Both the position numbers and the translations under genes were made by a program. The notes under the pieces are model-generated. The model saw only the letters and a program-made list of their open reading frames with translations, was not told the origin of the DNA and ran no database searches. From Bacteroidales bacterium (GTDB taxonomy: Bacteria > Bacteroidota > Bacteroidia > Bacteroidales > UBA3824), in contig JAGCYI010000100.1 in NCBI GenBank assembly GCA_017960885.1, positions 1 through 64,000 on the forward strand: a stretch of 64,000 bases of DNA, written 5' to 3'. Positions 26,963-35,777 of this stretch are shown piece after piece. The first letter of the stretch is position 1, and every line of letters starts with the position of its first letter.

Positions 26963-27003
26963 CTACCGTTTTTGGTAGTAATCTGAAACTTTTTTTATTT
27001 TTG
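26963..27003 (+). promoter_or_regulatory. proBA promoter with overlapping inverted repeat
   Basis: TTTG (26971-26974), 21-base spacer, TATTTTTG (26996-27003), 22 bases before the proB ATG. CTACC-GTTTTT-GGTAG (26963-26978 region) is an inverted repeat that spans the -33 element and could be an operator. Confidence 0.6.
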
Positions 27004-27025
27004 CGTTTCAGAAAATAACGCAAAA

Positions 27026-28105
27026 ATGACATTCACCATAAAAATAGGCTCAAATGTGCTTACACGCGCTGATGGTACGTTAGATACCGAGCGCATGGCA
27101 GGTCTTGTAGCCGAAATTGCTCAACTTCATCGCGCCGGACACCGTATCATTTTGGTAACTTCGGGAGCTGTGGCAGCAGGCCGCAGTATGATTTCGGGCT
27201 ATCAGGAATTAGACCCCGTGGCTCAGCGTCAGATACTTTCGAGCATAGGTCAGGTAAAACTTATCGACCAATACAAACAGATTTTCGACCTTTACAACAT
27301 ACGCATAGGGCAGATTTTGGTAACAAAGCAGGATTTTTCTACCCGCGAGCACTACCTAAATATGCGCAATTGCATTCTTGCCCTGTGGGGTAGCAACGTT
27401 ATCCCTGTGGTAAACGAAAACGACACCGTATCAGTAACTTCGCTGATGTTTACCGACAACGACGAACTTTCGGGACTTATGGCGTCGATGATGGCTTGTC
27501 AAAAGTTGTTTATACTCAGCAATATCGACGGCATTTTTAATGGAAATCCTTCCGACCCTGGCACTTCGGTGATAAGGGAAATAAAGCAAGGCGCAAATAT
27601 TTCGCAATATGTTCAAACCACAAAATCGGGTTTTGGACGTGGTGGAATGCAGACCAAATGCCGCATTGCTCGCAAAACCGCCGATTCGGGTATCGATGTT
27701 TACATTGCCAACGGAACCAAAAAAGACGTGATAACACGCTTGGTAAACGGCGACCCCGATTTTGTATGCACGCACTTTGCCGCCGGCGAACCAAGTGCAG
27801 CCGTAAAAAAATGGATTGCATATTCCGACGGTTTTGCAAAAGCCTCTGTTACAGTCAACAACGGTGCAAAAGCCGCACTGCTTGCTCACGATAAGGCTGC
27901 AAGTTTGTTGCTCCCCGGCGTTACCAATTACAACGGCGACTTTAAAAAAGACGACATTCTTTTGATTAAAGACCAAGATGGCAACACCTTAGGCGTAGGT
28001 CGCGCAGGTATGGACAAAGACAAAGCCGAAAAAATGACTTCCGACGATCATTCTAAACCTTTAATACATTACGACTATCTTTATATATATCCTGAAAATC
28101 AATAG
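27026..28105 (+). CDS. proB: Glutamate 5-kinase
   Basis: A 359-residue enzyme that phosphorylates glutamate in the first step of proline synthesis. The amino-acid kinase domain covers residues 1-255 (KIGSNVLTR, VTSGAVAAGR, VVNENDTVS, and GTSVIREIKQG), and a C-terminal PUA domain covers about 270-350 (VTVNNGAKAALLAHDKAASLLLPGV..., split here). It forms gamma-glutamyl phosphate for ProA, whose gene starts 12 bases downstream. Length is normal; the promoter is well defined. Confidence 0.95.
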   Translation: MTFTIKIGSNVLTRADGTLDTERMAGLVAEIAQLHRAGHRIILVTSGAVAAGRSMISGYQELDPVAQRQILSSIGQVKLIDQYKQIFDLYNIRIGQILVTKQDFSTREHYLNMRNCILALWGSNVIPVVNENDTVSVTSLMFTDNDELSGLMASMMACQKLFILSNIDGIFNGNPSDPGTSVIREIKQGANISQYVQTTKSGFGRGGMQTKCRIARKTADSGIDVYIANGTKKDVITRLVNGDPDFVCTHFAAGEPSAAVKKWIAYSDGFAKASVTVNNGAKAALLAHDKAASLLLPGVTNYNGDFKKDDILLIKDQDGNTLGVGRAGMDKDKAEKMTSDDHSKPLIHYDYLYIYPENQ

Positions 28106-28117
28106 TTTGAACAAACA

Positions 28118-29365
28118 ATGGAACAAACACTTACACAATTGAAAGCAGTTAAGGAAGCGGCACGACGCACAAATCCTATTGCAGCAGACAAAAGTACCGA
28201 GATTCTCAACGCATTTGCCGACGCTCTTGAACAAAACACCGAGCGCATTATTGAGGCTAACAAAAAAGACCTTGCGCGTATGAATCCCGAAAACCCAATG
28301 TACGACCGTTTGTTGCTCAATGCCGACCGTATTAAGGGAATTGCAGCCGACACACGCAATGTGGCTACATTAGAAGCTCCTTGCGGCGAAGTACTTGAAA
28401 CAAAAGAACTTCCGTCGAAACTCAGTCTCAAAAAAGTGCGTGTTCCGTTAGGTGTAGTGGGCGTAATTTACGAAGCACGTCCCAATGTAACTGTTGATGT
28501 AGCAGCACTTTGCTTGCGTTCGGGAAATGCCGTTGTGCTCAAAGGCGGTAGCGATGCAGCCGACAGCAACGCCGTTTTGGTAGATATAATGCACAATGTA
28601 TTAACTAATTGCGGAGTAGACAAAGATATAATCCAACTTTTGCCTCCCGGTCGCGAGGCTGCCACCGACCTTATGAATGCTGTTGGATATATCGACGTGC
28701 TTATTCCCCGTGGTAGCAAAAACCTTATCAATGCAGTTCGCGACAACGCCAAAGTGCCTGTAATTGAAACAGGTGCAGGCGTGGTTCACACATATTTTGA
28801 TGTTAAAGGCGACCTCGAAAAAGGCAAACGTGTGGTTTGCAACGCCAAAACTCGCCGTGTGAGCGTTTGTAATGCGTTAGACTGCTTGATTATCAATAGT
28901 CAACGTCTTGCCGACCTGCCCGCTATTGCCGCTCCCCTTGCCGACAAAAATGTAGAAATTCTTGCCGATGAGCGAGCTTACAAGGCATTAGAAGGCAATT
29001 ACAAAGCATCGTTGAAACACGCCCAAGAGAGTGATTTTGGATACGAATTTCAGGCTTTGCGCATGGCGATAAAAACGGTTGACAATCTTCAAGAGGCATT
29101 AGACCATATTTATACATATTCGTCGAAACATTCTGAGGCGATAATTACCGAAGACCCCGCCGCCGCCGAAACATTTGTAAACGCCGTGGATGCAGCATGT
29201 TGCTACATAAACACAAGCACAGCATTCACCGACGGAGCACAGTTTGGACTTGGTGCCGAAATAGGTATCAGCACGCAGAAACTCCACGCACGCGGACCTA
29301 TGGCATTAAAAGAACTTACAAGCTACAAGTGGATAGTAACAAGCGACGGCGCAACCCGTTCGTAA
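28118..29365 (+). CDS. proA: Glutamate-5-semialdehyde dehydrogenase
   Basis: A 415-residue NADPH-dependent gamma-glutamyl phosphate reductase of the aldehyde dehydrogenase superfamily. GVVGVIYEARPNVTVD, the ALCLRSGNAVVLKGG cofactor loop, the VCNALDCLI segment with the catalytic cysteine and the C-terminal GAQFGLGAEIGISTQKLHARGP are conserved. Second gene of proBA. After the stop, a weak hairpin ACAAAC-TTGC-GTTTGT (about 29394-29410) may help end transcription; the remainder of 29366-29545 is AT-rich with no clear feature. Confidence 0.96.
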   Translation: MEQTLTQLKAVKEAARRTNPIAADKSTEILNAFADALEQNTERIIEANKKDLARMNPENPMYDRLLLNADRIKGIAADTRNVATLEAPCGEVLETKELPSKLSLKKVRVPLGVVGVIYEARPNVTVDVAALCLRSGNAVVLKGGSDAADSNAVLVDIMHNVLTNCGVDKDIIQLLPPGREAATDLMNAVGYIDVLIPRGSKNLINAVRDNAKVPVIETGAGVVHTYFDVKGDLEKGKRVVCNAKTRRVSVCNALDCLIINSQRLADLPAIAAPLADKNVEILADERAYKALEGNYKASLKHAQESDFGYEFQALRMAIKTVDNLQEALDHIYTYSSKHSEAIITEDPAAAETFVNAVDAACCYINTSTAFTDGAQFGLGAEIGISTQKLHARGPMALKELTSYKWIVTSDGATRS

Positions 29366-29545
29366 TCACCACACCTTATATAATATATGTATTTACAAAC
29401 TTGCGTTTGTTTACAATAACTTTAAATACAAATTATATATTTATTCATTTTTCTTTATAATTTTGGCGAAAATTGTATATTTATCCATTTTGGTGTATTT
29501 GTCAATTTAAAGAGGAAATAATACGTATTCAAAAACAACAATAGT

Positions 29546-29815
29546 ATGAATGATTCAGAAAGCTTTTCATTTGCATTAAAGCTGATGGCAATAGGTTTGA
29601 GCACTGTGTTTGTGGTGCTTATACTTATTATACAGTTTGGTAAATTGCTTATCAAATTGGTAAACAAAATTGCTCCCGAAGAAGAAAAACCGCAACAGGC
29701 AGTAGCAGCGGCGGCTCCGGCAGCAATTGCGCCTGACGTTCAGCAGGCTATCGCAAAAGCGGTAGAGCAAATAACAGGCGGCCTTGGTCGCGTAGAAAAA
29801 ATTGAAAGAATTTAA
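29546..29815 (+). CDS. oadG: Oxaloacetate decarboxylase gamma-like subunit
   Basis: An 89-residue protein with one N-terminal membrane helix (FALKLMAIGLSTVFVVLILI) followed by a short alanine/proline-rich cytoplasmic tail, the usual build of OadG/MmdD subunits that anchor and assemble the sodium-pumping decarboxylase. Identity rests on this architecture and on position immediately before the biotin-containing alpha and the membrane beta subunits, all on the same strand with short gaps. Confidence 0.8.
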   Translation: MNDSESFSFALKLMAIGLSTVFVVLILIIQFGKLLIKLVNKIAPEEEKPQQAVAAAAPAAIAPDVQQAIAKAVEQITGGLGRVEKIERI

Positions 29816-29850
29816 TTTAAACACGGTTAAACCGAAACAAGTATTAAAAA

Positions 29851-31980
29851 ATGAGCAAACAAGTAAAATTCAACCTTGTATTCAGAGACTTGTGGCAGAG
29901 TTCGGGAAAATATCAGCCACGTGTCGACCAACTTTTAAAAGTTGCACCCGCCATTGTAAAGATGGGCTGCTTCGACCGCGTTGAAACCAACGGCGGTGGT
30001 TTTGAGCAAGTTAACCTCCTTTACGGCGAAAACCCAAACAAATCGGTTCGCGCATGGACCAAACCTTTTCACGAGGCAGGTATCCAAACCGAAATGCTCG
30101 ACCGCGCACTCAACGGAATCCGTATGAACCCGTGCCCGGTAGACGTTCGTAAACTTTTCTACAAAGTAAAATATACTCAGGGAACCGACATCGCACGTAC
30201 ATTCTGCGGATTGAACGACCCGAGAAACATCATTCCTTCTATCGGTTATGCTCACGCGGCTACCCGTCCCGACGGCACTCACATGATTTCGCAGTGCTGC
30301 CTCTGCATCACCGAAAGCCCTATTCACACTGTTGAATACTACGTAAACCTTGCTAAGCAGCTTATCGACGCAGGCGCCGACGAAATCTGTATCAAGGATA
30401 TGGCTGGTATCGGCCGTCCCGTAAAACTCGGCAAAATTGTTAAAGGAATCAAAGATTACAAAGATATAGTTGTAGAATACCACTCTCACGCAGGTCCTGG
30501 TTTTGCTATGGCTTCTGTTTTGGAGGTTTGCAAAGCAGGTTGCGACTACGTTGACGTTGGTATGGAACCCCTCTCTTGGGGAACAGGTCACGTTGACATC
30601 CTTGCCGTTCAGCCTATGTTGAAAGATGCAGGTTTCGACGTTAAAGAAATCAATATGAGCGCTTATATGGAAGTTCGTTCGTTGATTCAAGAGATGATGG
30701 ACGATTTCCTCGGATACTATATTCCTCAGCGCAACCGTTTTATGAACTCGCTCCTTATCGCTCCTGGTCTGCCCGGCGGAATGATGGGTTCGCTTATGAC
30801 CGACCTCGAATCAAACCTCGAATCGGTAAACAAATACAAAGAGAAACACAACTTGCCCAAACTCACACAGGACGAACTTATGATAAAACTCTTCGACGAG
30901 GTTACATACGTTTGGCCTAAGATGGGCTATCCTCCATTGGTAACACCTTTCAGCCAATACGTTAAGAATATGGCTCTTACCAACGTTATGCAGATGGAAA
31001 AAGGCAAAGAGCGTTGGAGCCTTATCGCCGACGATATTTGGGGCATGTTGCTTGGCAAATCAGGTAAACTTCCTGGCGAAGTGGCTCCCGAACTCGTGGC
31101 ACTTGCAAAAGAGCAGGGTCGCGAATTCTTCACCGGTAATCCTCAAGACGAATATCCCGACGCACTCGACTCGTTCCGCAAAGAAATGCAAGACAACGGT
31201 TGGGATTTTGGCGAAGACGACGAAGAGCTCTTTGAGCTTGCAATGCACCCGCAACAATACCGCCTCTACAAATCAGGCGCAGCTAAGAAAGATTTCGAAG
31301 CCGACCTCGCAAAACGTAAAGCTGAAAAAGCAAGCAAAGGTGGTAGCAACGTTCCCGCACTTGCATCGTTCCCGCAGACAGTTACAGTTGACGTTAACGG
31401 TGTTAAATACGCTGTTACAATCGGTGCAAACGACGGCAAATCAGCCGCTCCCGCAGCATCGGCACCTGCCGCAGCCGGAACAGGCAAACCGCTTTCTGCT
31501 CCCCTCGAAGGCAAATTCTACCTTGTTAAAAACTCTGGCGACCCCGCTGTAAAAGTTGGCGACAAGGTTAAGAAAGGTCAGACAGTTTGCTACATTGAGG
31601 CAATGAAAACATTCAACGCTATTTCGGCAGAATGTGACGGTGTAATTACCGAAATTTGCTTCAAATCAGGTGATTCAGTTTCGGAAGACGATGTAATTAT
31701 GCGTATTGCAGCCGAAGGCGAAACCGCTCCCGCAGCTTCTGCCGATGGCGCAGCCGACCTTACATCACCCCTCGAAGGCAAATTCTACCTTGTTAAAAAC
31801 ACCGGCGACCCTGCTGTAAAAGTTGGCGACGCTGTTAAAAAAGGTCAGACAGTTTGCTACATCGAAGCAATGAAAACCTTCAACGCCATAGCCGCCGAAT
31901 CAGACGGTGTAATTGCCGAAATCTGTTTTAAATCAGGTGATTCGGTTTCAGAAGACGATGTTTTAATGAAAATAAAGTAA
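29851..31980 (+). CDS. oadA: Oxaloacetate decarboxylase alpha subunit (carboxyltransferase) with two biotinyl domains
   Basis: A 709-residue protein. The N-terminal carboxyltransferase barrel (about 1-300) has FRDLWQSSGK (metal Asp), GADEICIKDMAG (carbamylated-lysine region) and VEYHSHAGPG (metal His pair); the conserved OadA C-terminal region follows to about 500. An alanine-rich linker leads to two tandem biotin/lipoyl-attachment domains with EAMK at Lys586 and Lys675, 89 residues apart and nearly identical (31501 onward and 31768 onward). Most OadA proteins have one. The enzyme transfers carboxyl from a 2-oxoacid to biotin; the beta subunit then decarboxylates it and exports Na+. Substrate could be oxaloacetate or another acyl compound. 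BirA, needed for biotinylation, is at 50651. Confidence 0.9.
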   Translation: MSKQVKFNLVFRDLWQSSGKYQPRVDQLLKVAPAIVKMGCFDRVETNGGGFEQVNLLYGENPNKSVRAWTKPFHEAGIQTEMLDRALNGIRMNPCPVDVRKLFYKVKYTQGTDIARTFCGLNDPRNIIPSIGYAHAATRPDGTHMISQCCLCITESPIHTVEYYVNLAKQLIDAGADEICIKDMAGIGRPVKLGKIVKGIKDYKDIVVEYHSHAGPGFAMASVLEVCKAGCDYVDVGMEPLSWGTGHVDILAVQPMLKDAGFDVKEINMSAYMEVRSLIQEMMDDFLGYYIPQRNRFMNSLLIAPGLPGGMMGSLMTDLESNLESVNKYKEKHNLPKLTQDELMIKLFDEVTYVWPKMGYPPLVTPFSQYVKNMALTNVMQMEKGKERWSLIADDIWGMLLGKSGKLPGEVAPELVALAKEQGREFFTGNPQDEYPDALDSFRKEMQDNGWDFGEDDEELFELAMHPQQYRLYKSGAAKKDFEADLAKRKAEKASKGGSNVPALASFPQTVTVDVNGVKYAVTIGANDGKSAAPAASAPAAAGTGKPLSAPLEGKFYLVKNSGDPAVKVGDKVKKGQTVCYIEAMKTFNAISAECDGVITEICFKSGDSVSEDDVIMRIAAEGETAPAASADGAADLTSPLEGKFYLVKNTGDPAVKVGDAVKKGQTVCYIEAMKTFNAIAAESDGVIAEICFKSGDSVSEDDVLMKIK
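31501..31977. repeat. Duplicated biotinyl-domain sequence within oadA
   Basis: The segments 31502-31710 and 31769-31977 align over about 209 bases with only scattered, mostly third-position differences, separated by a 58-base Ala-rich linker. This marks a recent in-frame duplication. Confidence 0.9.
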
Positions 31981-31984
31981 GGCA

Positions 31985-33373
31985 ATGTTCGACGTTTTAG
32001 AAAAAATATTCCACATGACTGCGCTCGATTCGCTCATCGATCAGCCGCAGTTTTTGATAATGTACGCTTTGGCTTTTCTGCTGCTCTATTTGGGTATTAA
32101 GAAAGGCTACGAGCCGTTGTTGCTGATTCCTATCGCATTCGGTGTGTTGATTGCCAACTTCCCGGGTGGTGATATGGGCGTTTTGGCTGTTAACGGTGAA
32201 GGCGAACTATTTAGAATCTCCAACGAATTCTTTAACAACGGTATCGAAGGATTTAAATATCTTCCATTAAAAGAAGGTGTTAAAGAATTTCACGAAGGAT
32301 TTGTGCAAGTAGGCGCATTGTGGTACGACTTAGAAAAGAACCCCATTTTGCAGACTCCTGATATTGTAAGTCACATCGAGATTTTCAAGATTTGGGATAT
32401 GCCTTTGCACGATATCGCTCACGAATTTGGCGTAATGAACTTTATTTATTACGCTTTGATTAAGAGCGGTTTACTCCCCCCGATTATCTTCATGGGCGTA
32501 GGTGCGTTGACCGACTTTGGTCCTATGCTCCGCAACCTCAAGCTCGCTATCTTTGGCGCAGGTGCTCAGTTTGGTATCTTTGCTGTATTGCTCGTAGCTT
32601 GCAACTTCTTCACCTTGCAAGAAGCAGGTTCGCTCGCCATCATCGGTGGTGCCGACGGTCCTACAGCTATCTTCACTACCATTAAGTTGGCTCCTCACTT
32701 GCTCGGACCTATCGCTATCGCAGCTTACTCTTACATGGCTCTCGTGCCTGTGATTGTTCCGCTCGTAGTAAAACTCACTTGCAGCAAAAAAGAACTCTCT
32801 ATCAACATGAAGGAGCAGGACAAGCTCTATCCTTCAAAAACAGAGTTCAAGAATATGCGTGCTTTGAAAATCATCTTCCCGATTGCCGTAACCACAGTGG
32901 TTGCCATCATCGTTCCTTCGGCAGTTCCGTTGGTAGGTATGTTGATGTTCGGAAACTTGATTAAAGAGGTTGGTAACTCTACCTCACGTATTTTCGACGC
33001 AGCTTCTAACGCCATTATGAACTCCGCTACTATTTTCCTCGGTCTTAGCGTAGGTGCTACCATGACCGTTGACGCATTCCTCAATTGGACAACAATTGGT
33101 ATTGTTTGCGGCGGATTCTTGGCATTCGGATTCTCGATTTTTGGTGGCATCATGCTTGCCAAACTCTTCAACCTCTTCTCTAAGAAGAAAGTTAATCCGC
33201 TTATCGGAGCTACCGGTCTTAGCGCAGTGCCCATGGCATCACGTGTTGCCAACGACATCGCTCTTAAATACGACCCCCGCAACCACGTGCTCAACTACTG
33301 TATGTCGTCAAACGTTTCAGGCGTTATCGGCTCGGCAGTGGCAGCAGGTATTTTGATTGCGTTCTTGGGATAA
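31985..33373 (+). CDS. oadB: Sodium ion-translocating decarboxylase beta subunit
   Basis: A 462-residue membrane protein with about nine or more hydrophobic segments. Family stretches include GVLIANFPGGD, GALTDFGPMLRNLKLAIFGAGAQ (sodium-site Asp), SLAIIGGADGPTAIF and the C-terminal GATGLSAVPMASRVAN. It decarboxylates carboxybiotin on OadA and couples this to Na+ export, giving a sodium gradient. It starts four bases after the oadA stop and ends the operon at a bidirectional terminator. Confidence 0.95.
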   Translation: MFDVLEKIFHMTALDSLIDQPQFLIMYALAFLLLYLGIKKGYEPLLLIPIAFGVLIANFPGGDMGVLAVNGEGELFRISNEFFNNGIEGFKYLPLKEGVKEFHEGFVQVGALWYDLEKNPILQTPDIVSHIEIFKIWDMPLHDIAHEFGVMNFIYYALIKSGLLPPIIFMGVGALTDFGPMLRNLKLAIFGAGAQFGIFAVLLVACNFFTLQEAGSLAIIGGADGPTAIFTTIKLAPHLLGPIAIAAYSYMALVPVIVPLVVKLTCSKKELSINMKEQDKLYPSKTEFKNMRALKIIFPIAVTTVVAIIVPSAVPLVGMLMFGNLIKEVGNSTSRIFDAASNAIMNSATIFLGLSVGATMTVDAFLNWTTIGIVCGGFLAFGFSIFGGIMLAKLFNLFSKKKVNPLIGATGLSAVPMASRVANDIALKYDPRNHVLNYCMSSNVSGVIGSAVAAGILIAFLG

Positions 33374-33395
33374 GATTCGAAGCAATTTAATAATA

Positions 33396-33434
33396 AAAAA
33401 ACTGCAATCCTCATTTAGGGTTGCAGTTTTTTTT
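33396..33434. terminator. Bidirectional terminator between oadB and the xylanase gene
   Basis: ACTGCAATCC (33401-33410) pairs with GGGTTGCAGT (33418-33427, one wobble); A-run before and T-run after make it functional on both strands. Confidence 0.85.
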
Positions 33435-33451
33435 ATCAGATAATCAGATTA

Positions 33452-35209
33452 TTATCGTTTAACTATGCTTACAGTGTAATCTACATTGTTGTTGCTGTCG
33501 TTGTCGGAACGCCACATTTTGTATTCTGTTATTTTGTCGTACGAAATTGAATAATTAACCACGTCAACCTTTTCTTTGTCGGGAACTTCAATTTCGATGT
33601 CTTTCATAAGACCGAGCAGATAGCCGGGTTGTTGTTGCGAATGCCAAGCCAGTGTGTGTCCAAAAATTGTTACGCCAGCGTTTTGGGCATTAGTTATAAA
33701 TGTTTTAACTCGGCTGAAATCGAACTCTCCGCCACCGTTGACACACGATTGGTATTTCATAGCATTGCCAGCCACAACTTCGTCGAAATTCTCTTTAACA
33801 ATTGTTTTGAGCGTAGCATTGCTGCTGAACTCAGAAACGTCGAGAGCGCCGCTAATTTTGAAAATCGGGTGGTTTGAACGTTTGATGTAGCTTTTGAGGG
33901 GCTTTAAGTCGGCAAGGTCGTCGGAGAGCTTTTGTTCAGCAAGACCTTGTGCAAAACCTTTGTAGGCAGCTTTCCTAACGTATCCAGCTTTCCAAATACC
34001 TACGGGTTCGCCGGCTCTCCAGCTTGTATTGTCGGGAGCGTCGGTCATGCACCATTGGCAGAATCCGTATTGCTGCTCAGGAGGTACTATCTCAAAATAT
34101 TTGTTGAGAATAAACTCGTAATAATCAGCCATCTTCTGTAGTTCAGCAGCTGTAACTTGAGATGTTTTGAGCTGTGTGTTGCCACGCATATAGCCCATAT
34201 CGAGTTCCGACACGCGTACAAGTTTGCCAGTGGCAGCCATCAGTTCAAACATTTTTACAATGTGCTCCTCCTTGCTTTTTTGAGTGCCTTCATCATCGTA
34301 ATACGAAATGTGCATCTGAGTTCCGAGACCGTCAATTTTGGTAACTCCGTCAGCTTCCCATTTGTCAACCCAGTAGATAAGGCTTTTGAGCTTCTTGTTG
34401 TCGTCCCAGTCGCTTTCAAGGTTGTAGTCGTTGATAAAGAGTTTCAGTTCGTCGGGGTCGCCTTTGAAGTGCTTTCTTGCGCTGGCTACTGCAGTACGGA
34501 CATAGTCAATGTCGCCCATATAGTCCTGCCAGAAGAAATTGCCCGATTGTACCACCACTTCATCGTCGTTGGGATTGCTTGAGTGTTGCAGAGTGTAGAA
34601 ACCTTCGATACTGCCACCTCCAGAGATAGCCTCGTTTACCACGTCCCAAGATTTAACAAAGCCGTTGGTGGCGGTCATCATTCCTTCAATCCAATGATCC
34701 ATAGCCCAAACAAGAGTGTCGTGTTTCTGTTGTTCGGTAAGGGGAATGGTTTTTCCGCTACCTTTGTGGGTAATGGTTACGCTTTCGATATAGATGTCGC
34801 CCACAAAGTCGCCAGTCTGGAATAGTACATGACCATCGTCGGCGCTGGGTTCAAAAGCCAACTTGTGTTCCTTCATTTCGGTTGTGGCATCGATAGAAAG
34901 ACTGATGGTGTTTTGCCAGTCGCCGATAAGAAACGACAGCTTGGCATCTTTCGAAGCTTTCAACTTAATGGTGATTTCGTACGATTTTCCTTTTTTTACA
35001 CCAATGTTGTCGGCAACCACATATTGCACCTGGTATGCCTGAGTCGACACTTTGTTGTTGTGGATGCAAAGCATCGAAGTGGTCGGTTTTACCTGTTTTT
35101 GTGTGGTGTCAGGTTTGTTGTCGGGGACAACTGTGTCGTCGTTGTCGTCCTTTTTGCAGCCAGATAATCCTATTAATGCTGCAAATGTTAGTAGCAAGAA
35201 TTTTTTCAT
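33452..35209 (-). CDS. Endo-1,4-beta-xylanase, GH10, apparently circularly permuted, lipoprotein
   Basis: A 585-residue outer-surface lipoprotein (MKKFLLLTFAALIGLSGC, Cys18). Residues about 45-150 are a carbohydrate-binding-module-like beta domain. Then comes the second part of a GH10 barrel (about 156-425): LTEQQKHDTLVWAMDHW, WDVVNEAIS with acid/base Glu193, and VRVSELDMGY with nucleophile Glu335, ending WCMTDAPDNTSW...GIWKAGY. The first part of the GH10 barrel follows at the C-terminus (about 446-535): FKISGALDVSEF, GNAMKYQSCVNGGGEFDF and GHTLAWHSQQQPGY. In ordinary GH10 the latter precede the former. The start is the ATG of the lipoprotein signal; an in-frame ATG at 35254 would bury it. 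It should cut xylan; no SusCD pair is adjacent. Confidence 0.8.
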   Translation of the reverse strand: MKKFLLLTFAALIGLSGCKKDDNDDTVVPDNKPDTTQKQVKPTTSMLCIHNNKVSTQAYQVQYVVADNIGVKKGKSYEITIKLKASKDAKLSFLIGDWQNTISLSIDATTEMKEHKLAFEPSADDGHVLFQTGDFVGDIYIESVTITHKGSGKTIPLTEQQKHDTLVWAMDHWIEGMMTATNGFVKSWDVVNEAISGGGSIEGFYTLQHSSNPNDDEVVVQSGNFFWQDYMGDIDYVRTAVASARKHFKGDPDELKLFINDYNLESDWDDNKKLKSLIYWVDKWEADGVTKIDGLGTQMHISYYDDEGTQKSKEEHIVKMFELMAATGKLVRVSELDMGYMRGNTQLKTSQVTAAELQKMADYYEFILNKYFEIVPPEQQYGFCQWCMTDAPDNTSWRAGEPVGIWKAGYVRKAAYKGFAQGLAEQKLSDDLADLKPLKSYIKRSNHPIFKISGALDVSEFSSNATLKTIVKENFDEVVAGNAMKYQSCVNGGGEFDFSRVKTFITNAQNAGVTIFGHTLAWHSQQQPGYLLGLMKDIEIEVPDKEKVDVVNYSISYDKITEYKMWRSDNDSNNNVDYTVSIVKR

Positions 35210-35264
35210 GATATTGAATTTAAATATTAATAATAAATGGTTGAGTATGGTCAACTAAAAGATG

Positions 35265-35777
35265 TTACTTCTTAGTAATCAAAAACTGCGATAGAATTAC
35301 AAATAAGATAGTTACCGCAGAAGTGAAGAATACTTTGGCTGCTATTTGAGTGAATGAGAAAAAGCCTATTGAATCAATTAAGAAGAAAAAAAGATGGTGG
35401 GCTAAAACCAATGGAACGCAGTAGCGGACGAACCATTGCATACCCATATAAGAAGCGTAAGGATAGAGACCTGACTCATAGCCGTCGCGAGGTGCGAGCA
35501 TATTGAGCATCATGGGACGTAGAAACGCCATAAATACCGAAGCTGCCGTGTTGAGTCCAGGTGTGTCGGCAAACATATCCACAGTGTAGCCCAGCACAAA
35601 GGCAAAGAAGAGTTGCAGCCAATTAGGAACCTCAAACGGCACCATAAGTACAAACAAGACATAGAACATAGGCGTAATACCCAAAGAGCTGATTTTTATA
35701 TTGTTGAAAATCAGCACCTGCAATATTACCAATAGTAAATATTGACCTAAAACTTTTAGATAACCCCTGAGATCCAT
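35265..35777 (-). CDS. mreD: Rod shape-determining protein MreD
   Basis: A 170-residue membrane protein with about five hydrophobic helices, including QYLLLVILQVLIFNNIKI, the MFYVLFVLMVPFEVPNWLQL segment and FVLGYTVDMFADTPGLNTAAS, the conserved MreD aspartate motif. It is part of the elongasome that organises lateral wall synthesis. It starts one base from the mreC stop (35777). In many Bacteroidetes, penicillin-binding protein 2 and rodA follow; here the next gene is the xylanase. Confidence 0.9.
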   Translation of the reverse strand: MDLRGYLKVLGQYLLLVILQVLIFNNIKISSLGITPMFYVLFVLMVPFEVPNWLQLFFAFVLGYTVDMFADTPGLNTAASVFMAFLRPMMLNMLAPRDGYESGLYPYASYMGMQWFVRYCVPLVLAHHLFFFLIDSIGFFSFTQIAAKVFFTSAVTILFVILSQFLITKK

